5,234 nucleotides of DNA, from contig SMXL01000053.1 in NCBI GenBank assembly GCA_004356385.1, forward strand, positions 1 to 5,234, read 5' to 3'. The notes beneath the pieces were generated by a model that made no database searches, was not told the origin of the DNA, and saw only the letters and a list, made by a program, of their open reading frames with translations. How positions within the stretch are numbered: position 1 is the stretch's first letter; the number at the start of each line of letters is the position of its first letter. The DNA is from Bacteroidota bacterium (GTDB lineage: Bacteria > Bacteroidota > Rhodothermia > Rhodothermales > UBA10348). Shown here one piece after another: positions 1 through 5,234 of this stretch. The position numbers and the translations under genes were made by a program.

Positions 1-108
1 AATGATCAGTCGGGAGCCCAATTGTTAGTTGGCGCCGATGGCGATGTCGAGGCGCCGAGGCAAGCCATAAAACTCATGCTCGAGAGTCTAGGCTTTCCCA
101 GACGATGA
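1..108 (+). CDS. C-terminal fragment of an upstream gene, function not recognised
   Basis: Frame 1 is open from the first base to a TGA at 106-108 and encodes 35 residues ending in GFPRR. The composition looks like a real protein end: a hydrophobic strand-like piece (QLLVGADGD) followed by an amphipathic helix (EAPRQAIKLMLESLGF). The stop overlaps the receptor start in an ATGA tetranucleotide, a layout typical of co-transcribed, translationally coupled genes, which supports it as a real gene end. The strand-helix pattern faintly recalls the end of an alpha/beta protein such as a flavodoxin-like or ExbD-like domain, but the fragment is too short to assign. The 5' part of the gene lies outside the window. 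Confidence 0.6.
   Translation, partial: NDQSGAQLLVGADGDVEAPRQAIKLMLESLGFPRR
105..108 (+). other. ATGA stop/start overlap, likely translational coupling
   Basis: The TGA of the upstream frame and the ATG of the receptor share ATGA. No good Shine-Dalgarno sequence precedes the ATG; the nearest 20 bases are mostly pyrimidine-rich or mixed (GGCTTTCCCAGACG). Re-initiation by ribosomes finishing the upstream gene is therefore a likely way to start the receptor. This is inferred from layout only. Confidence 0.5.
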
Positions 109-3059
109 CGCACCGCCGATACCGTACATATCAGCTTACCAAGACGACGATACAGACAAAGGCCCTGTTCATCACACTGATGATTTTCGGTCTCCCGTTC
201 GGACAAGCCTTCGCACAGGGCAATATTGCGGGAGCGGTGCATGACGAAGAGACGAACGAATCTCTGATCGGTGTTAATGTCATCGTAGTGGGAACATCGT
301 TTGGGAGCGCCACGGATCTGGATGGTCAATTTACGATCAATAATCTCGCGTCCGGTGAGTATTCGGTCCGTGTTTCTTACATCGGTTTTGAGACCAAACT
401 GTTCACAGGCATTTTCGTCGCCGACGGACAGACGACTGCGTTGGAAGTGACGCTGAAGCAGGCTGTTCTTTCTACCGACGATGAAATCATCGTCATTGGT
501 GATCGACCACTCGTCGACGTAGAAAATTCAGCGTCGCGCACTACGATTTCACGTGAACAACTAGCCTTAGCACCTCTTCGTGATGTACAAGCTGCCGTTG
601 CCACGCAGGTGGGTGTTGTAAGGGATCCGACAGGACTCTATATCCGCGGCGGCCGGGCCGATGAGACGGGTTTTATTGTGGATGGTGTTTCTGCCAAAGA
701 TCCACTTGCCGGCACCGGATTCGGCCTTGACATTGGATCGAACGCGTTTCGGGATATCGAAGTAACCACTGGAGGTATTGGCGCCGAAGTGGGCGACGTC
801 ACCTCCGGCGTGGTGGTCGTCCGAACCCAGGACGGCACGGACATTCTGAGTGGATTCTTCTCACACAAACGAGACAATCTGGGATTTAACGACGGTGCGA
901 ATTCGAATTTCATGGAAGAAGTTTTCGAGTTCAATTTAGGAGGTCCTATCATTCGCCGAAAACTGCGATTCTTCCTCTCGGGCCAAGTTCAACTTTCAGA
1001 TGGGTTTACGCGAAATACTGCGACGCCTGAGCAGATCCGCACCTCTTTGTTAGAGAGTAACTTTTTAATGCCGAGAACGGGTAACCGTTGGAACGGAATT
1101 TCAAAACTTACCTACGAAGTGAAGCCGGGAATGAGGCTTCAAGCATCGTATCAGCGATCGTTCACCGTGAACCAGAATACGCGAATGTTACAGGTTACCG
1201 GAAACGATTCCGTGGTCCGGCCTGGATTTCAATATGCGTTTATCCTTCAGCCTGATAACGCTAATACGTATGCGCACGATAATATAATCACGTTTCTGAA
1301 GTGGTCACATGTTCTTAACCAGACGTCATTTTACGACATTCAGGTGAGTCGACTGTTTACGAAATTGAGGGCCGACGCAAACGGTCGCGACTGGAGACCC
1401 GACAATGTTGACACGGAGCTCAACCCCGAGAGTATCGTCTCGTTTCCGGCGAACGTATTCGTTGACAATGATGGAAATCCGCTGGATTCGAATGCGCTCT
1501 TCATTCTGCCTGGGCCGGGCCTTTTCAACAATGGTGGCATCGCGACCCGTTTCCACGATCATTTTGCAGAGGAAATAACGGTTCGAGCGACATACACGCG
1601 ATTCACAAAGAGCATGAACGGTCGGTCAGAGTTCGGTTTCGAGCTGAAGCTCAATGACTATCAGTGGATTGACGTGATCCGCCCGTGGGTAGGTGCTCCA
1701 ATCGGAACCGACACAGAAGGCACCAGCTCAGATCGACTCGGAGCCAGTTCAGATATCTGGAGAGTAAAGCCGAGACGGGTTTCGTTGTTCGGTACCCACC
1801 AAATCCGATATCGCGGGCTCATCGCGAATCTAGGTGCCCGCCTGGAATCTTGGTCTCCGGGTCGCTACGTGGATAATCTGATCGATGACCCGCTAGCGCC
1901 GATTCTGGACACGGTCAGAGAAGCATACAAGGATGACACGATTAAGATATTGGGTCTGCGTACCAAGTTCAGACTCCTTCCAAAAATCCGCGTTTCGTTT
2001 CCGATCAAAGAGAACCGAGTCCTGTTTTTCAACTACGGTCACTCTTCGAAAATTCCACATCCGACGTTTGTCTACACGGGCCTCGATCCGTTTTTCCAAG
2101 ACCGGTCATTTTTCTCTGACCTGGGTAATCCGAATCTGGACCCTGAGGTCGATATATCCTACGAGCTTGGACTGAGAACGCAGTTCACCGGAAACGATGT
2201 GCTAACTCTGACGGCGTTCTGGCGGGACAAATTCGACTTTATTACCGTCCAAAACGTAATCATAAAAGACCCAACTGGGCGCGAAGTATCGCGCGGTTTT
2301 CGTATCAACGGTGATTTTGCTCGCGTCCGAGGCGTCGAAGCCAGTTATCTGAAAAGGGTAGGAAGATGGTTTCAGGGACAGCTTTCGGCCTCGTTCTCTC
2401 GAGCAACGGGACTGAGTTCTACGAATAATGACGCGCTGAGTCAGTTCCTGGCGAACGGGGATATTGATAACACCTTTGAAACGCCTCTTGCCTGGGATCG
2501 CCCCATTGATGTGAAAGCCAATGTTACGTTTACACATGAACAGCCGGGGCCCTTGCTTGGAATTCCCGGATTAAACCATTTTCAGGTTTACCTCTCGTCC
2601 ACATACAGGAGTGGACAACGATATACACCGGTTGTATTTCGCGGAAATCAGGTCAATCCTTTTTCGGGAGAATCGGACTGGCGACCCATCTACGAATCGG
2701 TTTCTGATCCTGCCGAAAGACTCTCGGAGATCGGGAAGGCCTGGTGGTGGTTCGACATGAGTTTTCTGCGTACGGTCCGAGTTGCAGGAACGGACGTAAA
2801 ACTTGCGCTGGAAATCACGAATCTATTCAACCAGAAAAACAGCATTATCGTAAATCCAGTAACGGGAGAGGCCTATCCCGATGTGAATGCGGCCGCAACA
2901 GATTTCACAGCGCTGAGAGGCGATTCCGACTATGATGTTGAAATCGGTACACGAGATCCTCGCTACGATGATCCGAATTCGTCCGGCCTTCCACCTTTCA
3001 ACCCGGCCCGATTCCTTCCCCAGCGTCACATCATTCTTGGATTGTCGTTCCAATTTTAA
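105..3059 (+). CDS. TonB-dependent outer-membrane receptor with N-terminal carboxypeptidase-regulatory-like domain
   Basis: This is a complete 984-residue TonB-dependent receptor, a gated outer-membrane barrel that imports a ligand using energy passed on by TonB-ExbB-ExbD. Residues 1-37 form a signal peptide with a long basic n-region, a hydrophobic core at about 20-33 and a likely cut after AFA (35-37). Residues 39-120 look like a carboxypeptidase-D-regulatory-like beta-sandwich (GxV, TDLDGQF at 70-76, GEYSVRVSYIGFE at 84-96). A TonB-box-like strand, DEIIVIGD, is at 126-133. The plug spans about 138-243, with YIRGG (179-183), the IVDGV strand (191-195) and GAEVGDVTSGVV (226-237). The barrel fills the rest and includes GNPNLDPE (674-681), NLFN (906-909) and a final strand LGLSFQF ending in Phe, as expected for BAM-dependent insertion. 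The ATG at 105 is the only in-frame ATG, GTG or TTG that leaves a whole signal peptide; the next ATG (180) cuts into the hydrophobic core. There is no clear ribosome-binding site. It is not an obvious SusC protein, and the substrate is unknown. Confidence 0.95.
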   Translation: MTHRRYRTYQLTKTTIQTKALFITLMIFGLPFGQAFAQGNIAGAVHDEETNESLIGVNVIVVGTSFGSATDLDGQFTINNLASGEYSVRVSYIGFETKLFTGIFVADGQTTALEVTLKQAVLSTDDEIIVIGDRPLVDVENSASRTTISREQLALAPLRDVQAAVATQVGVVRDPTGLYIRGGRADETGFIVDGVSAKDPLAGTGFGLDIGSNAFRDIEVTTGGIGAEVGDVTSGVVVVRTQDGTDILSGFFSHKRDNLGFNDGANSNFMEEVFEFNLGGPIIRRKLRFFLSGQVQLSDGFTRNTATPEQIRTSLLESNFLMPRTGNRWNGISKLTYEVKPGMRLQASYQRSFTVNQNTRMLQVTGNDSVVRPGFQYAFILQPDNANTYAHDNIITFLKWSHVLNQTSFYDIQVSRLFTKLRADANGRDWRPDNVDTELNPESIVSFPANVFVDNDGNPLDSNALFILPGPGLFNNGGIATRFHDHFAEEITVRATYTRFTKSMNGRSEFGFELKLNDYQWIDVIRPWVGAPIGTDTEGTSSDRLGASSDIWRVKPRRVSLFGTHQIRYRGLIANLGARLESWSPGRYVDNLIDDPLAPILDTVREAYKDDTIKILGLRTKFRLLPKIRVSFPIKENRVLFFNYGHSSKIPHPTFVYTGLDPFFQDRSFFSDLGNPNLDPEVDISYELGLRTQFTGNDVLTLTAFWRDKFDFITVQNVIIKDPTGREVSRGFRINGDFARVRGVEASYLKRVGRWFQGQLSASFSRATGLSSTNNDALSQFLANGDIDNTFETPLAWDRPIDVKANVTFTHEQPGPLLGIPGLNHFQVYLSSTYRSGQRYTPVVFRGNQVNPFSGESDWRPIYESVSDPAERLSEIGKAWWWFDMSFLRTVRVAGTDVKLALEITNLFNQKNSIIVNPVTGEAYPDVNAAATDFTALRGDSDYDVEIGTRDPRYDDPNSSGLPPFNPARFLPQRHIILGLSFQF

Positions 3060-3065
3060 ATGATG
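3057..3065 (+). other. Zero-gap stop/start junction TAA-ATG-ATG
   Basis: The receptor stop TAA (3057-3059) is followed at once by two in-frame ATG codons (3060 and 3063). The preceding bases are AT-rich (CCAATTT) and lack a Shine-Dalgarno motif. Both ATGs are in the PorV-like frame, so which one is used changes the protein by a single Met. The junction fits termination-reinitiation between the two genes. Confidence 0.5.
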
Positions 3066-4121
3066 TGCAATCAAAGGAAATATCGGTCAGGAAGCGGCGA
3101 GAGGAGAACTCGAAACGGGTGGGCCGTTTTTCTCTTCTGTAGCCTCATGACATTTTCCAACGCCGCAGCGCACGCGCAACTGATTCCGTCGTTGGGTAAG
3201 GAGCGATCCGGTACATCGGGTTTCCAATTCCTTAAAATCCCAGTCGATGCCCGGGCGGCGGCACTTGGCGAATCGGTTGTCGCTACAGCGGAGGACGCCA
3301 GTGCACTGTTCTGGAATCCAGCACTCGTGTCACTGATGGATGGGCTACAGGTCGGGTTTTATCATACAGCCTATTTCGTCGATGTGAACCTTGAATTTAT
3401 TGCGCTTTCCTATCCTCTTCCGGGGTCCAATATCACCGTGGGTGCTAGCCTCCAGACTTTGAATTCAGGCGAAATGGACGTCACGACTGAGTTCCAACCC
3501 TTTGGAACGGGCCAAACATTTCGACTCACCGATATTGCCGCTGGTTTAACGATATCTCAGAGCCTCACCGATTTGTTCAGCTATGGCATTACAACGAAAT
3601 ATGTACAGGAAAGCGTCGCCGGAATTAAGACGAGCGCCGTCGTATTCGACATGGGTATTTTCTATAGAATCGGGACAACAGGTGCGAAAATGGCCGTTTC
3701 TGTGAGGAATTTTGGATTTGACGGCAAACCGGAAGGAAGCATCGATCGCATCGTCATCGCGGATGATCCGATTAAGACAGAATCCGATTTCGAACGAATC
3801 ACAGCGCCCACGACGTTTCACCTCGGAACCGCGTATGAGATTCTACAAGACGATCCCAATAATTCGTTGTTGGTGTCCGCTCAACTCAATAATCCGAGTG
3901 ACAATTCCGAAAATTTCAATATGGGCCTCGAATACGGATGGCACCATACCATCGTATTCAGAATAGGGTATCGTTTTGGAGTGGAAGAGTTCACTATACC
4001 CAGCCTGGGCGTCGGTCTCCATATCCCGTATTTGGGATCAAATTATCGAATTGACTATGCCTTCAATAAGCTGGAGCGTTTGGGCGATGTACATCGATTT
4101 GGCCTGAACCTTTCGTTTTGA
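3060..4121 (+). CDS. PorV/PorQ family (UPF0164) outer-membrane beta-barrel protein
   Basis: This is a complete 353-residue protein, close to the usual size of PorV/PorQ family members. Residues 1-39 form a signal peptide: a basic n-region to about 20, hydrophobic WAVFLFCSLM (21-30), and a cut after AHA (37-39). The mature N-terminus carries the family signature: FLKIPVDARAAALGES (57-72), then EDASALFWNPAL (78-89). The rest is alternating strands and turns of a FadL-like barrel, ending in HRFGLNLSF with a terminal Phe. PorV of the type IX secretion system carries substrates from the SprA translocon to the PorU attachment complex, and PorQ is a related component. Many other FCB members of this family sit outside T9SS loci and have no known job, so a T9SS role cannot be assumed here. 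Its ATG touches the receptor TAA with no gap, which suggests the two are made together. A second ATG follows at 3063; either start leaves the same signal peptide. Cys27 lies inside the hydrophobic core and is not a lipobox. Confidence 0.9.
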   Translation: MMCNQRKYRSGSGERRTRNGWAVFLFCSLMTFSNAAAHAQLIPSLGKERSGTSGFQFLKIPVDARAAALGESVVATAEDASALFWNPALVSLMDGLQVGFYHTAYFVDVNLEFIALSYPLPGSNITVGASLQTLNSGEMDVTTEFQPFGTGQTFRLTDIAAGLTISQSLTDLFSYGITTKYVQESVAGIKTSAVVFDMGIFYRIGTTGAKMAVSVRNFGFDGKPEGSIDRIVIADDPIKTESDFERITAPTTFHLGTAYEILQDDPNNSLLVSAQLNNPSDNSENFNMGLEYGWHHTIVFRIGYRFGVEEFTIPSLGVGLHIPYLGSNYRIDYAFNKLERLGDVHRFGLNLSF

Positions 4122-4156
4122 CAGTAAGCCAACTCAAATATCGAATGGGATGGATG
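4118..4156 (+). other. Start region of the lipoprotein gene with three possible starts
   Basis: The frame is open upstream of ATG 4145 as far as a TTG at 4118-4120 that overlaps the PorV-like stop in TTGA. A third candidate is ATG 4154. No Shine-Dalgarno sequence stands out before any of them. TTG would add nine residues (MTVSQLKYR) and extra positive charge before the hydrophobic core; ATG 4154 would remove three residues. The 23 bases between the PorV-like stop and ATG 4145 contain no hairpin, so no terminator separates the genes. Confidence 0.45.
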
Positions 4157-5234
4157 TTTCGAGCCGGGGTCATCGGACTCTTTGCTGCTGGATATCTGAC
4201 GACAGGGTGTGACGATCTGATTGGCTCAAAGCAGGATGCGACGACCGATGAAATTTTTGAGGCTGGGCGACGTGAACCGGGGCTGATCAGCGAAATTGAG
4301 TACGTCCCACTCTTTCCATTTTTCTCCAAGGGTGCCGACGGAGTTCCTTTGGATGCACCGACGGACGTATACGTTGGGTATGACGAGCTTATCTACGTCG
4401 TTGACCGTCGGGGTTTGCATGTGTTAGACCGAGCTGGGCGCGGGAGCGCCTTTTACGAAATCCCCGGGGGCGGGACGTCTGTCGTCCAGGATCGCCGCCT
4501 GCATGTTTATGTCACGGCGAGACGCGATACATTTTTGAACGGTCGAACCTGGAGCCTCCCTGTTATTCTTCATTACAATCGACTTGAAGGAGCGACGGCC
4601 ACGCTGGCCGACATCATCTGGCATCCGTTTGACGAGGACTCGCGAAAATTCAGCAAGCCCGATCCCATTGACACGGACGAAGAGGTTTCATTCACAGGCG
4701 TCGGTGTGCTCTACAATAATCATATTTTTGTGAGTCGACGAGGGCCTGTAAATGTTCGTTCTTCGGTCATACTGCCCCATAACGCGGTACTCGAATTTTC
4801 GCCCGAAGGAAGAAATCTTCAGGCGATTCCCTCTCTGCATCCAACTCGAGAAAGCCTCAGGAGCGCACTTTATCCTGCAGGTATAGCCACGTATGTGCAC
4901 CCGCCCCAGCAATCGTTCTTTTCGCAAACGTTTCATTTTCTTCTTGCGCAATCTCCGGCCGCAAATGACGTGATAGATGGCGGAGAACCTCCGATTTCAC
5001 CTCTTCGGTTCTCTGTGCTATCCATTAGAGCCGTGCTGACAACGGATGGAATTGTGTATCAGTCGGACCCCGAGAAACTTCAGGTTGCCCAAAACCCTGA
5101 AAAGGGAGACGGATTCCTTTACGATGAATTCAAGTTTTCCAATCCAAGCGATATTACCGTTGCTGCGGATGAAACCAATTACCTGTTTGTGTTAGACGCT
5201 GGGAGTGACAGTCTATTTGTATTCACGGCGGCAG
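4145..5234 (+). CDS. Predicted lipoprotein with NHL-like beta-propeller repeats (3' end outside window)
   Basis: An open frame runs from ATG 4145 to the window end, giving 363 codons without a stop. The N-terminus is a type II signal peptide: Arg6, a hydrophobic run (AGVIGLFAAGYL, 7-18), then LTTGC with Cys22 as the predicted lipidated residue. The mature protein begins Cys-Asp-Asp. Two stretches resemble NHL/six-bladed beta-propeller blades. One is at 71-97 (PTDVYVGYDELIYVVDRRG, then LHVLDRAG). The other is at about 331-361 (FSNPSDITVAADE, then YLFVLDAGSDSLFVF). Between them are strand-rich segments that could be diverged blades (HNAVLEFSPEGR, 212-223; DGIVYQSD, 301-308). The protein is probably an outer-membrane-anchored binding or scaffold partner of the receptor and barrel protein; no catalytic motif is visible. 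Start choice is uncertain: TTG 4118 and ATG 4154 are in frame, and both keep the lipobox. The ATG at 4145 gives a signal of normal length. NHL assignment is by pattern only, and the protein has no recognised specific function. Confidence 0.8.
   Translation, partial: MGWMFRAGVIGLFAAGYLTTGCDDLIGSKQDATTDEIFEAGRREPGLISEIEYVPLFPFFSKGADGVPLDAPTDVYVGYDELIYVVDRRGLHVLDRAGRGSAFYEIPGGGTSVVQDRRLHVYVTARRDTFLNGRTWSLPVILHYNRLEGATATLADIIWHPFDEDSRKFSKPDPIDTDEEVSFTGVGVLYNNHIFVSRRGPVNVRSSVILPHNAVLEFSPEGRNLQAIPSLHPTRESLRSALYPAGIATYVHPPQQSFFSQTFHFLLAQSPAANDVIDGGEPPISPLRFSVLSIRAVLTTDGIVYQSDPEKLQVAQNPEKGDGFLYDEFKFSNPSDITVAADETNYLFVLDAGSDSLFVFTAA

Noticed and set aside
31..58. Two copies of GGCGCCGA 20 bases apart, each with a palindromic GGCGCC core, that could pair as a hairpin before the receptor
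   Set aside because: The copies are in coding sequence of the upstream gene, are only 8 bases long, have no T-run, and encode ordinary residues (GAD and EAP in context). Chance is a sufficient explanation.
6..329. Minus-strand open frame of 107 codons across the upstream gene end and receptor start
   Set aside because: It lies antisense to a clear signal peptide and domain start; its translation is rich in Arg, Ser and Cys with no domain-like pattern. The other minus-strand and out-of-frame open stretches over the receptor, barrel and lipoprotein genes were rejected for the same reason.
2742..2750. Triple Trp (TGG TGG TGG) in the receptor, considered as a short repeat or unusual motif
   Set aside because: Aromatic clusters at the ends of barrel strands are common in outer-membrane proteins; three codons are not a meaningful repeat.
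3120..3150. Possible lipoprotein signal in the PorV-like protein because of Cys27 (LFC)
   Set aside because: The Cys sits in the middle of the hydrophobic core without a small residue at -1, and a good signal peptidase I site (AHA then Gln) follows at 37-40.
4122..4144. Possible terminator or promoter in the gap before the lipoprotein gene
   Set aside because: The 23 bases hold no inverted repeat or T-run, and no Bacteroidota-type -7/-33 (TAnnTTTG / TTTG) pair is visible near it.

Overview
The window looks like the inside of one compact, plus-strand operon for outer-membrane and cell-surface proteins. It carries the last 35 codons of an upstream gene (1-108), a complete TonB-dependent receptor (105-3059, 984 aa), a complete PorV/PorQ-type (UPF0164) outer-membrane beta-barrel protein (3060-4121, 353 aa), and the first 363 codons of a predicted lipoprotein with NHL-like beta-propeller repeats (4145 to beyond the window end).

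The organism is probably a Gram-negative member of the Bacteroidota/FCB group. The receptor has the N-terminal carboxypeptidase-D-regulatory-like domain typical of that group. Both signal peptides end in an Ala-X-Ala-Gln type site. The PorV/PorQ family is largely an FCB family, and no gene has a clear Shine-Dalgarno sequence, which is usual there. Base composition is roughly balanced (about half GC by eye). With the family mix this makes a Rhodothermota/Balneolota-like lineage plausible, but the sequence alone does not prove it.

The genes are packed very tightly. The upstream gene and the receptor share ATGA. The receptor stop TAA is followed directly by the ATGATG start of the PorV-like gene. 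The lipoprotein starts either 23 bases after the PorV-like stop or, through an alternative TTG, overlapping it. There is no intergenic stretch of any size, no visible terminator and no convincing promoter, so the promoter must lie upstream of the window. Co-translation of a receptor, a FadL-like barrel protein and a surface-type lipoprotein suggests that the products act together at the outer membrane, for example in uptake of a ligand or in display/assembly of a surface complex. The substrate cannot be read from the sequence.

I found no RNA gene, mobile element, CRISPR array or clear repeat family. The most notable feature is the three-gene arrangement itself; the individual families are known.
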